A stretch of DNA of 39,067 nt from Acinetobacter vivianii (GCF_014635885.1 NZ_BMDR01000015.1:1-39067), one strand, 5' to 3'; positions 22,956-29,483 are shown, counted from the stretch's first letter. Notes: generated by a model not told the origin, from the letters alone. Numbers and translations are program-made.

Positions 22956-24191
22956 CTTTTTAGGGATACCGCCAACCATCGTAATAGGTAAAAGTTTAAA
23001 ATCATATCTTTCATTACGGCCTTTCTTTCCGTACCAATACAAATGCCAGTGTGAACGTCTCAAGTGTGGCATTCTTTTACCTGCACCTTTTTGCTGAGTC
23101 TTGGCCGTTTCTAATTCATCATAAACTTTCTTAAACGCTTTGGCCGTCTCAGTGCCGACTAAATAGGTTTTATACTTGGTTGCTTCAAATAGGCGTTTAT
23201 CATTCTTTACCGTTGTAAATTTTACAGGCTTGTTGTCACTATCTGGAGTTAAAGGGGTTACTTCAGGTTTTTCTTGGCTAAACCATAACACCAGATTGAT
23301 TAATTTTTTCTGAATATCAAGTCTGATATTGAGTTCATCTTGCATGGTTGTAGGGTCATAATCTTGCTGAAATGTATCTACAAAATCGCCTAGACTCGAT
23401 TCAATGTCCTGATCTTCAGTCAAAGTAATAACGATTGTTCTAGGCATCCCATTATCTAAATAGAGGGTAGACACTAAGACACGTTGATCATTTAATTCAG
23501 TAACGCAAAAAATGACACCTACGACCTTATCCGAATTAAAGTAAAGTTTTGCGTTGTCAGTTTGAATATAAACGCTCAGATCTGGAAGATTGATAATGTA
23601 GTTCGGAATGACACCATCAAAACTTGTCTTCAGCAGCTCATTAATAACTACATCATCAAAACGATAAATATTTTTAGTGAGCATCCAGTTCCCAAGCGTA
23701 ACTAGCTCACCAGTTGTCACAGGCAGTTCATCTAATAATTCTTTTGGTATCTGTTCCCCTGCTCTCAGATTATCAGCCCAAGCGGGCTTTTTTACTGAAA
23801 TCCCAAAGTGTGACATGGCACCTTTTAAAGCTGTCTCATAAACGGAGGTATCCCCTGCTTTAGAAGACTTACTTATACCTAGACCAACAGGCAAATGATT
23901 TTTTTGGTTTTGGAGCATTTTTTCAATAATGCTCATATTTCTAGCTTGCTCATTTTGTTGTTCAACAAGCTTTTGTTTCATTTCATGATGAACGTCTAAA
24001 GCTGAATAAATCCAATCATCCCAAGATAATAATAGGCTTATATCTTCGCTCTTATCTTTGCGCTGTTTGTGATTATAGATTGCTCTTTGCTCTACCCTTT
24101 TCATAATTCCAGTTAGATGAGTTTTCATGTGGTTTAAGCGTGTAGAAACCACCTTTAAAGGAATTACAAATTCATCTTTTAATGTTGCCAT
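22953..24191 (-). CDS. AcrVA2-like anti-CRISPR family protein
   Basis: 412 residues. The C-terminal segment KRMPHLRRSHWHLYWYGKKG...FKLLPITMVGG closely follows, from memory, the C-terminus of AcrVA2 of Moraxella bovoculi (RPHIRRGHWHGYWQG...WQPAVFVNSG). The middle (MLTKNIYRFDDVVINELLKT, IINLPDLSVYI) also matches in order. AcrVA2 is about 322 residues, so this protein has about 90 extra residues, mostly a charged helical N-terminus. AcrVA2 lowers Cas12a production by acting on its mRNA during translation. Divergent members are widespread on mobile elements, so targeting of Cas12a here is inferred. It is transcribed opposite to the neighbouring leading-region genes. Confidence 0.8.
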   Translation of the reverse strand: MATLKDEFVIPLKVVSTRLNHMKTHLTGIMKRVEQRAIYNHKQRKDKSEDISLLLSWDDWIYSALDVHHEMKQKLVEQQNEQARNMSIIEKMLQNQKNHLPVGLGISKSSKAGDTSVYETALKGAMSHFGISVKKPAWADNLRAGEQIPKELLDELPVTTGELVTLGNWMLTKNIYRFDDVVINELLKTSFDGVIPNYIINLPDLSVYIQTDNAKLYFNSDKVVGVIFCVTELNDQRVLVSTLYLDNGMPRTIVITLTEDQDIESSLGDFVDTFQQDYDPTTMQDELNIRLDIQKKLINLVLWFSQEKPEVTPLTPDSDNKPVKFTTVKNDKRLFEATKYKTYLVGTETAKAFKKVYDELETAKTQQKGAGKRMPHLRRSHWHLYWYGKKGRNERYDFKLLPITMVGGIPKK

Positions 24192-24215
24192 ATTAAGCCC
24201 ACAGTTTTTTCATAA

Positions 24216-24271
24216 AAACACAAGATATAGTGGAGATCCGCAGCTCGACCGATACTAGATATTGTGTTTTG
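24216..24271 (+). repeat. 56-bp module beside IR-A, right copy
   Basis: Same strand orientation as 18547-18602 although the adjacent 121-bp repeat is inverted. It lies in the space upstream of the minus-strand AcrVA2-like gene and ends 2 bases from the 121-bp repeat. The left copy is 7 bases away from its 121-bp unit. Confidence 0.85.
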
Positions 24272-24273
24272 GT

Positions 24274-24394
24274 TACTATCGCCCTCTGTACCTGTCATTA
24301 CGATAGCAACGGGGTACAGTCGGTTGATTGCTCAAATTGAACTTAGCATTGCCCAAGCTAAAGCTTGAGCAATACGTGCGTTAAATTTCGAGCT
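24274..24394 (-). repeat. 121-bp perfect inverted repeat, right copy (IR-A)
   Basis: Exact reverse complement of 18419-18539. It ends 4 bases before the first hairpin-promoter element of the leading region. Recombination between the two copies would invert the 5.7 kb par/toxIN/Acr block. Confidence 0.95.
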
Positions 24395-24397
24395 AAA

Positions 24398-24472
24398 ATT
24401 ATACATTAAATGTTTTGTACTCACAAATCATTATGGGTATAATATCTTTGTTAGGTCGATTGGCGATCTAAA
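24398..24472 (+). promoter_or_regulatory. Hairpin promoter element 1
   Basis: First of eight. Core TTTTGTACTCACAAAT, -10 TATAAT at 24438-24443, leader hairpin at 24451-24471. Its outer arms differ from the others: AATG/CATT pairs next to the core, and ATTATAC (24398-24404) pairs with GTATAAT, which includes the -10 box. A TTGTAC -35-like hexamer stands 17 bp before the -10. Confidence 0.8.
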
Positions 24473-24491
24473 TAAAAGAGGTCTTTATACC

Positions 24492-24887
24492 ATGATTGAA
24501 AAAGAACAACTTACCTTAGAATTACCCGCAGTTGATATAGAGCCGAGCTACAACAACAGTAAGGGCAAATATACAGTAGATATATCGCATATCTATCGTT
24601 TTTATATTCTTATTAACTGGCTTGGTGTTCTTGAGAAAAGCAAGGTTTTAAAAAAAGGTACTGATGCCATTTTTGAATGTGACAATGAAACTATTGCCGA
24701 TGAAATTTTAGATTGTATTGCAAGCTGTAAAAAGAGAAAGATTTATAAAGTACCTAACTTTAACCCTATTTGTATTACTGGGCTTGATAAGGTATCTGTA
24801 AACCATTGGAAATTTGCCGTTGAAAGAAAACTAGGCTATGAAAAATCTCAATACTTCCGATCAGTAACAAGCAAATGGGATTTTTAA
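24492..24887 (+). CDS. Leading-region cassette protein 1, unknown
   Basis: 131 residues (MIEKEQLTLELPAVDIEPSY...). Mixed alpha/beta pattern with hydrophobic core FYILINWLGVLEK and a basic stretch CKKRKIYKVP. Start preceded by AGAGG and the TTTATACC sequence found before most cassette genes. No family recognised. Its own hairpin promoter and single-gene unit suggest expression soon after plasmid entry, hence a candidate establishment or anti-defence factor. Confidence 0.75.
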   Translation: MIEKEQLTLELPAVDIEPSYNNSKGKYTVDISHIYRFYILINWLGVLEKSKVLKKGTDAIFECDNETIADEILDCIASCKKRKIYKVPNFNPICITGLDKVSVNHWKFAVERKLGYEKSQYFRSVTSKWDF

Positions 24888-24919
24888 CACCTACCCTATT
24901 TAAAATAATTAGCCTAAGC

Positions 24920-25103
24920 AGTCGCAACCCTGCGGGATTGCTCGGCCAATCCCGATCAGGGGCGAATGGGAGTAGTTGCCGTTCTTCGGTCAGCTCGCCA
25001 AAATCACAGATTTTGTCGGCCTCACTCGAACGTTGCAACGGTAATCAAGGAGGGAAGATTTTTCCAGTACGTCAGTTCGCAAAGTAGACACTTTGCTCTA
25101 TAA
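24920..25103 (+). repeat. 184-bp inverted repeat, left copy (IR-B)
   Basis: Reverse complement of 30694-30877 with about two differences. It contains hairpins GGGATTG/CAATCCC, AAAATC/GATTTT and GCAAAGT/ACTTTGC. It lies between cassette genes 1 and 2, so cassettes 2-8 and three more genes are bracketed by the pair. Apparent open frames across it show no ribosome site and are not annotated. Confidence 0.93.
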
Positions 25104-25132
25104 CATTCCCTAGAGATCAGTTACACAAAATT

Positions 25133-25202
25133 ACCTATATTGTTTTGTACTCACAAATCAATATAGGTATAATATTTTTATTAGGTCGATTGGCGATCTA
25201 AT
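25133..25202 (+). promoter_or_regulatory. Hairpin promoter element 2
   Basis: 70 bp. Arms ACCTATATTG (25133-25142) and CAATATAGGT (25159-25168) pair perfectly around the inner hairpin TTTGT-ACTC-ACAAA. -10 TATAAT at 25168-25173. Leader hairpin ATTAGGTCG/CGATCTAAT at 25180-25202 starts about 7 bases after the -10, at the expected first transcribed base. Confidence 0.88.
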
Positions 25203-25224
25203 CATAAAATCAGGAACTTATACC

Positions 25225-25443
25225 ATGAATCAATTACTTTCTTTAGACACTAAAGTATATGTTTTAACTTATGACGGGATGCCAAAGTGTGCCTTTAGCA
25301 CAGAAGAAAAGTGTAATCAGGCTATTTATGAACATGATGATCAAGACTTGAATTTATTAGATTGGGAATGCATGACATTTAAAGAATGGCAAAAAGTCCA
25401 TAGCAAAGCAGGTTTATTAGGCCAAGCTGATATTGATAGTTAA
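25225..25443 (+). CDS. Leading-region cassette protein 2, unknown
   Basis: 72 residues, acidic (MNQLLSLDTKVYVLTYDGMPKCAFSTEEKCNQAI...). Low-mass acidic proteins in leading regions are often DNA mimics or host-factor inhibitors, but no such family is recognised here. Pattern: beta hairpin, then helix with DDQDLNLLDWECMTFKEW. Start preceded by AGGAACTTATACC. Closed by the terminator at 25447-25467. Confidence 0.75.
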   Translation: MNQLLSLDTKVYVLTYDGMPKCAFSTEEKCNQAIYEHDDQDLNLLDWECMTFKEWQKVHSKAGLLGQADIDS

Positions 25444-25446
25444 GAG

Positions 25447-25467
25447 AAGCCCCGTAAGGGGCTTTTT
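25447..25467 (+). terminator. Cassette 2 terminator
   Basis: AAGCCCC, loop GTAA, GGGGCTT and TTT; the first part of a longer 3' module also found at 27653 and 28736. Confidence 0.88.
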
Positions 25468-25550
25468 AGTGCCTAGCTGCTCGATACAGCGCGTTTAGAT
25501 CGGCAGCCGTGCAAAACCATCGGCCAGAAAGTAAAACCCGCCTTATAGCA
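25468..25550 (+). repeat. Cassette 3' module, copy 1
   Basis: About 80 bp after the terminator, repeated nearly unchanged at about 27674-27756 and 28757-28835. It can fold: GCTGC plus CGAT pair with ATCG plus GCAGC around a 13-base loop, then GCCG/CGGC. Function unknown; it lies after the terminator so is probably not in the mature mRNA. Confidence 0.85.
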
Positions 25551-25573
25551 AAATAGAAACGTTACACAAATTA

Positions 25574-25643
25574 ACATATATTGTTTTGTACTCACAAATC
25601 AATAAGGGTATAATATTTTTATTAGGTCGATTGGCGATCTAAT
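25574..25643 (+). promoter_or_regulatory. Hairpin promoter element 3
   Basis: 70 bp. Inner core and leader identical to element 2. Outer arms ACATATATTG and CAATAAGGGT pair only over TATTG/CAATA, so this copy has a shortened outer stem. -10 TATAAT at 25609-25614; leader hairpin 25621-25643. Confidence 0.85.
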
Positions 25644-25664
25644 TAAAAAATAGGAACTTATACC

Positions 25665-26486
25665 ATGATTAACCAAGATGATGATTTAAAAGCAGCTCGT
25701 TTAAAAAATTTTGAGGAACGTCAAAGCAAACGTTTAGAACGTTATGAAGAATTAGCAGATAAGGCAACTTCAAAAAGTACAGCTTATTTTCAGCGTTCAA
25801 GTGAAATGGCTGATTGTATCCCTTTCGGACAGCCTATTTTAGTCGGCCATCATAGTGAAAAACGTGATCGTAATTTTAGAGCTAAGATTCACTCAACTAT
25901 GGGCAAGTCTGTTGAGGAAATGAAAAAAGCTGAATACTACGAGAATAAAGCTGCAAGCGTTGGTACAGGTGGTATTTCAAGTGACGACCCAAATGCACCA
26001 GATAAATTACAGGCTAAGCTAGAGGGGCTGCAAAAGGCACAAGAGCGCATGAAAGCAGCTAACAAACTGATCAGAAAAGTTACTGACCGTGAAGAATGCT
26101 TAAAGGGGCTTATTGAGTTAGGACTATCTGAAAAAGTGGCTTTAGAAGTCCTTACACCTCTATATGGGCGTTGTGGCTTTCCTGCTTATGCATTACAGAA
26201 TAATAATGCAGAAATTAAACGCTTAAAGTCACGTATTGCAGAATTGAATGCGATTGAAGAAAGACCAACTCAGGAAGTAGAAACAGACCTCTATAAATAT
26301 TCTGAGTGCAAGATTGAAAATCGTTGCATGTTTATTTTTGAGGGTAAACCTAGTGACGAGATCCGCCAGATTTTAAAAGGTAATGGTTTTAAATGGTCAC
26401 CAAGTCGCGGGGCTTGGGTACGTCAATTAAATGCAAATGGAATTGGTGCCTCTAAACGTGTCATGAATCAATTAAACGCAATGTAA
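25665..26486 (+). CDS. DUF3560-family leading-region protein (cassette 3)
   Basis: 273 residues. N-terminal DUF3560 domain: FEERQSKRLERYEELADKA, then CIPFGQPILVGHHSEKRDRNFRAKI and the Tyr-rich helix KKAEYYENKAASVG (to about residue 95). A coiled middle follows. The C-terminal module MFIFEGKPSDEIRQILKGNGFKWSPSRGAWVRQL is often seen joined to DUF3560 in plasmid and phage proteins. The family's biochemical role is unknown to me; members commonly sit among antirestriction genes in plasmid leading regions. It is the only cassette product I can place in a family. Confidence 0.88.
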   Translation: MINQDDDLKAARLKNFEERQSKRLERYEELADKATSKSTAYFQRSSEMADCIPFGQPILVGHHSEKRDRNFRAKIHSTMGKSVEEMKKAEYYENKAASVGTGGISSDDPNAPDKLQAKLEGLQKAQERMKAANKLIRKVTDREECLKGLIELGLSEKVALEVLTPLYGRCGFPAYALQNNNAEIKRLKSRIAELNAIEERPTQEVETDLYKYSECKIENRCMFIFEGKPSDEIRQILKGNGFKWSPSRGAWVRQLNANGIGASKRVMNQLNAM

Positions 26487-26494
26487 ATAATGCA

Positions 26495-26520
26495 GATAGA
26501 AAGGGGGTTCCCTTTCTATC
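26495..26520 (+). terminator. Cassette 3 terminator hairpin
   Basis: Perfect 11-bp stem GATAGAAAGGG/CCCTTTCTATC with a 4-base loop. No T-run follows. The stem sequence recurs in the cassette 4 terminator, suggesting duplication. Confidence 0.6.
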
Positions 26521-26548
26521 TATAGCATAGCTTTAGTTACACAAATTA

Positions 26549-26618
26549 ACCCATATTGTTTTGTACTCACAAATCAATATGGGTATAATGTATTTATTAG
26601 GTCGATTGGCGATCTAAT
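26549..26618 (+). promoter_or_regulatory. Hairpin promoter element 4
   Basis: 70 bp. Arms ACCCATATTG/CAATATGGGT pair perfectly; compared with element 2 the fourth base changes C for T and its partner G for A, a compensating change. -10 TATAAT 26584-26589; leader hairpin 26596-26618. Confidence 0.88.
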
Positions 26619-26640
26619 CATAAAATCAGGAACTTATACC

Positions 26641-26904
26641 ATGTCTAACCAAGTTAATAATACTGAAGAATTAACCATTGAAGAACGCTTGAATCAATTC
26701 AAGAGTGGTGACCTAGTAAGTGTATATTGTCGCGGGCGTTGGTTCATCCAGTGGGTTGAAACAGTGAGTGTGCCAACAAGTAAAAAGCCATTAATCTGGT
26801 GTGTCCAACTTATGCAATTACCTTACAAGTTGCCCTTAGAAGATGAGGGGAAAACGTGGATAAAAGGAATCCATGAGTCGATATTAAAAGCAGCAGGACT
26901 CTAA
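26641..26904 (+). CDS. Leading-region cassette protein 4, unknown
   Basis: 87 residues. A short acidic N-terminus, then a compact beta-rich core (FKSGDLVSVYCRGRWFIQWVETVSV, LIWCVQLMQLPYKLP) with several Trp and Tyr. It reads like a small SH3-like or OB-like barrel, but no family is certain. AGGAACTTATACC precedes the ATG. Own terminator at 26917. Confidence 0.75.
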   Translation: MSNQVNNTEELTIEERLNQFKSGDLVSVYCRGRWFIQWVETVSVPTSKKPLIWCVQLMQLPYKLPLEDEGKTWIKGIHESILKAAGL

Positions 26905-26916
26905 GACTACATAGGA

Positions 26917-26947
26917 ATAGAAAGGGAAAACCCTTTCTATTTTTTTT
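26917..26947 (+). terminator. Cassette 4 terminator
   Basis: 10-bp stem ATAGAAAGGG/CCCTTTCTAT, loop AAAA, then T7; a textbook intrinsic terminator. Confidence 0.9.
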
Positions 26948-26966
26948 ACGCCTGCAACATTAATTA

Positions 26967-27036
26967 ACATATATTGTTTTGTACTCACAAATCAATATAT
27001 GTATAATAGGTTTATTAGGTCGATTGGCGATCTAAT
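26967..27036 (+). promoter_or_regulatory. Hairpin promoter element 5
   Basis: 70 bp. Arms ACATATATTG/CAATATATGT pair perfectly, a third sequence solution to the same stem. -10 TATAAT 27002-27007; leader hairpin 27014-27036. Confidence 0.88.
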
Positions 27037-27055
27037 TAAAAAAAGGTGTTTCGTA

Positions 27056-27649
27056 ATGAAAAAATTAGCATATTCAAATGGCCGTTTCTTTTATGAGGGT
27101 AGCCAAGTTATTACCAATAAATTAACTGGTACTGTTTACTATGTTTCATTAGAAGAAAAATGCGTTGTGGCCTACAAAGGACGGGCAAAGAAACCATTCT
27201 TATATAATGGCTTTTCAAATATTGAGAATATGAAAGAAGCCGTTAAAAAGTCGATAGAAAGTGATAACAGATCATATTCAAATAAAATTGCCGATAAAGA
27301 AGCAGAAAAGCAAAGTCTAGCGAAATTCAGAAAGGACTTAGAAATCGGAACGATTTTGTATAGCTCTTGGGGATGGGAACAAACCAACGTAGAGTTTTAT
27401 CAAGTCATAGACAAATCAGGCGCGTTTTGCACGATACGCGAGATTGGTCAAATGCTTGACCCACAGACAGACATGCAAGGTTATGTTGTTCCCACACCAA
27501 ATGAATTTGTAGGGGAACCAATGCAGAAAAAAATCATGAATGGCTATGTTGTCATTCACAAGTCTGCAAATGCTTCACCACTCAGCTATGAGACATTGCC
27601 AACAGGTACAAAAGTTTATAAACGCTGTTATACGTCATCCTACGCTTGA
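27056..27649 (+). CDS. Leading-region cassette protein 5, unknown
   Basis: 197 residues from MKKLAYSNGRFFYEGS. Start at 27056 chosen because AAGGTG precedes it; an in-frame upstream start at 26999 would translate the leader hairpin itself. N-terminal beta-rich domain, a Lys/Glu-rich helix (about 65-95), then a second beta-rich domain (IGTILYSSWGWEQTNVEFYQVIDKSGAFCTIREIG). Unknown family; the second domain's pattern suggests a small barrel. Followed by the shared cassette terminator. Confidence 0.75.
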   Translation: MKKLAYSNGRFFYEGSQVITNKLTGTVYYVSLEEKCVVAYKGRAKKPFLYNGFSNIENMKEAVKKSIESDNRSYSNKIADKEAEKQSLAKFRKDLEIGTILYSSWGWEQTNVEFYQVIDKSGAFCTIREIGQMLDPQTDMQGYVVPTPNEFVGEPMQKKIMNGYVVIHKSANASPLSYETLPTGTKVYKRCYTSSYA

Positions 27650-27652
27650 TCA

Positions 27653-27673
27653 AAGCCCCGTAAGGGGCTTTTT
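27653..27673 (+). terminator. Cassette 5 terminator
   Basis: AAGCCCC, GTAA, GGGGCTTTTT; same sequence as the cassette 2 terminator. Confidence 0.88.
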
Positions 27674-27756
27674 AGTGCCTAGCTGCTCGATACAGCGCGT
27701 TTAGATCGGCAGCCGTGAAAACCATCGGCTAGAAAGTAAAACCCGCCTTATAGCAA
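27674..27756 (+). repeat. Cassette 3' module, copy 2
   Basis: Second copy of the ~80-bp module after a cassette terminator, with minor changes (GTGAAAACC for GTGCAAAACC, GGCTAG for GGCCAG). Confidence 0.85.
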
Positions 27757-27778
27757 TATAAGAACGGCACACAACTTA

Positions 27779-27848
27779 ACACATATTGTTTTGTGCTAAC
27801 AAATCAATAAGGGTATAATATTTTTATTAGGTCGATTGGCGATCTAAT
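27779..27848 (+). promoter_or_regulatory. Hairpin promoter element 6
   Basis: 70 bp. The inner loop is GCTA here instead of ACTC, while the TTTGT/ACAAA stem is unchanged, so the stem is kept while the loop drifts. Outer arms ACACATATTG and CAATAAGGGT pair over TATTG/CAATA only. -10 TATAAT 27814-27819; leader 27826-27848. Confidence 0.85.
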
Positions 27849-27869
27849 TAAAAAATAGGAACTTATACC

Positions 27870-28145
27870 ATGCTTAATAAGCAAGAAACATTACAGGCTA
27901 TGTTGGATAATACAGTGACCCATCAAGAAATGATTGAATATGGCTATGATTGGGGCGGTATGATGCCAATAGGTAAAGATAGAGCCTTAGAGCTGCACAA
28001 TAGCAGTGAGGTTTATAAACTTTATGAGGATGGAAGCGAAAGCCTGGTCTATGAAGAAATAGAAATCAAAGAGCATAACGGACTTTTTGGTCTGCATCGA
28101 GAAGATGCATATAGAGTTTTAAATAAGCAGAAAAACAATATCTAG
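27870..28145 (+). CDS. Leading-region cassette protein 6, unknown
   Basis: 91 residues, acidic (MLNKQETLQAMLDNTVTHQEMIEYGYDWGG...). Helical first half, then a beta-type part with YKLYEDGSESLVYEEIEIKEHNGLFG. Charge and size would suit a DNA-mimic or adaptor, but no family is recognised. Starts after AGGAACTTATACC. The next element begins 15 nt after its stop, with no separate terminator visible. Confidence 0.73.
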   Translation: MLNKQETLQAMLDNTVTHQEMIEYGYDWGGMMPIGKDRALELHNSSEVYKLYEDGSESLVYEEIEIKEHNGLFGLHREDAYRVLNKQKNNI

Positions 28146-28160
28146 CAGTTACATAAAATT

Positions 28161-28230
28161 ACCCATATTGTTTTGTACTCACAAATCAATATGGGTATAA
28201 TGTCTTTATTAGGTCGATTGGCGATCTAAT
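28161..28230 (+). promoter_or_regulatory. Hairpin promoter element 7
   Basis: 70 bp. Perfect arms ACCCATATTG/CAATATGGGT, inner core with loop ACTC, -10 TATAAT 28196-28201, leader hairpin 28208-28230. Confidence 0.88.
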
Positions 28231-28251
28231 TAAAAAACAGGAATTTATACC

Positions 28252-28728
28252 ATGACTGAATTAGTTTTATTATCACCTGAAGAAATTCAAAAGATGCGTT
28301 ATGACAGCTTTAATCAAGCTGATCTAAAAGCATTCCAGAGCTTACAAGCTGCTGACTATCCGACTTATTCAATTGCTATGGCTCATACACTCTACATGTG
28401 GGAAAACACGTTGTTTCATGAAGCTAGACGGCTTAGTGACAACTATCGAGGTGCAGGAATATGGGAAACAAAAAGCGGTTTTTTTGTTCTGCAATCTGAT
28501 GATGTATTTACATGTGAAACTGGTTACGGTGAAACCTTTGAACTTAATGCCCTTGAATTTTCAATTGTGGCTAATCTCTTTGCATTATCAAAAGTATCTA
28601 TCATGTCATTGAACAAAAACCGTGATGTAAACCGGAGAGCTGTATTTTTTAGTGATTACATAAAAGATGTAATCTCAAAAAATAGAGATATTCTAAATAC
28701 TCGTGCAATTTACATACTCATAGATTAA
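28252..28728 (+). CDS. Leading-region cassette protein 7, unknown
   Basis: 158 residues (MTELVLLSPEEIQKMRYDSFNQADLKAFQSL...). Mainly helical N-terminal half; middle region WETKSGFFVLQSDDVFTCETGYGETFELNALEFSIVANLFAL looks like a beta-hairpin plus helix; ends ILIDstop. Pattern suggests an antirestriction-like accessory protein, but this is not supported by a recognisable motif. Followed by a cassette terminator. Confidence 0.75.
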   Translation: MTELVLLSPEEIQKMRYDSFNQADLKAFQSLQAADYPTYSIAMAHTLYMWENTLFHEARRLSDNYRGAGIWETKSGFFVLQSDDVFTCETGYGETFELNALEFSIVANLFALSKVSIMSLNKNRDVNRRAVFFSDYIKDVISKNRDILNTRAIYILID

Positions 28729-28735
28729 AAGAAAG

Positions 28736-28756
28736 AAGCCCCGCAAGGGGCTTTTT
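28736..28756 (+). terminator. Cassette 7 terminator
   Basis: AAGCCCC, loop GCAA, GGGGCTTTTT. Differs from the other two only by one loop base (GTAA there, GCAA here). Confidence 0.88.
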
Positions 28757-28835
28757 AGTGGCCTAGCTGCTCGATACAGCGCGTTTAGATCGGTAGCCGT
28801 GCAAAACCATCGGCCAGACTGTAAAACAGCCTGAA
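28757..28835 (+). repeat. Cassette 3' module, copy 3
   Basis: Third copy of the ~80-bp post-terminator module, with one inserted G near its start and a diverged end. Confidence 0.82.
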
Positions 28836-28863
28836 AGGGATTTAAAAGCAGTTACATAAAATT

Positions 28864-28933
28864 ACCCATATTGTTTTGTACTCACAAATCAATATGTGTA
28901 TAATGGGCTTATTAGGTCGATTGGCGATCTAAT
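28864..28933 (+). promoter_or_regulatory. Hairpin promoter element 8
   Basis: 70 bp. Arms ACCCATATTG and CAATATGTGT with one mismatch. -10 TATAAT 28899-28904; leader hairpin 28911-28933. The gene start is closer (16 nt after the leader) than in the others. Confidence 0.87.
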
Positions 28934-28949
28934 CAAAAAGGATAAAATC

Positions 28950-29483
28950 ATGTCTACTAAAATTTTACCAGTTCAACAAATCGCTTTAATGGCAAACTAC
29001 ATGCTTAATAAGAACAATCAAGGGCTATCGTTGGCAGATATATACTTTGAAGAAGCACTCAAAAAAGACAGGCTGATGTACTACAGTACAGGCCGTGAGA
29101 TCGAAGCTGATAGCTTCCTTGTGGGTTGCTTATGTGTGTTAAAAGATCAGGACGATATACCTTTTGAATTGCTTGCAGGGGCAATGATATTTGTCAATGT
29201 ATGGCAGGTTAAAAAAAACCAAGATTTAGGAATGAGTAAAAAGGAAATCCATGCAGAGGGGCAGGCACTACTAGATGAAATATTGCTACTGGAGGAATCA
29301 ACCAAAGAGCAATCTAAAAATCTTTCTGCTATACAGTTTTTAAAAATGATTGAGGATTTAGAGATTAATTCAAAATCATTTAAAGATTATAAGCACACAT
29401 TTTGCAGTTTATTGATAGACGTTTGCAAAATGAATGCGGTTCAAATTTCTAATGACTTTGCCCAATTAAATATTATGAACTAA
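28950..29483 (+). CDS. Leading-region cassette protein 8, unknown
   Basis: 177 residues from MSTKILPVQQIALMANYML; AAAAGGAT precedes the ATG. Almost entirely helical with hydrophobic segment ELLAGAMIFVNVW in the middle. A frame starting at 28896 would include the leader hairpin and is rejected. No family recognised. A terminator follows at 29486, then three further genes without hairpin promoters. Confidence 0.75.
   Translation: MSTKILPVQQIALMANYMLNKNNQGLSLADIYFEEALKKDRLMYYSTGREIEADSFLVGCLCVLKDQDDIPFELLAGAMIFVNVWQVKKNQDLGMSKKEIHAEGQALLDEILLLEESTKEQSKNLSAIQFLKMIEDLEINSKSFKDYKHTFCSLLIDVCKMNAVQISNDFAQLNIMN

Noticed and set aside
24775..25087. Open frames across the left 184-bp repeat
   Set aside because: No start signals. 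The repeat is present in both orientations in different contexts and folds strongly, so these frames look incidental.
26999..27055. N-terminal extension of cassette 5 (and likewise 28896-28949 for cassette 8)
   Set aside because: The added residues are just the translated leader hairpin and the same in both genes. Better ribosome sites stand before the internal ATGs.
25468..28835. Cassette 3' modules as integron attC sites
   Set aside because: They fold, but no integron integrase is on the plasmid, I see no paired attC core motifs at the ends, and each cassette has its own promoter, unlike integron cassettes.
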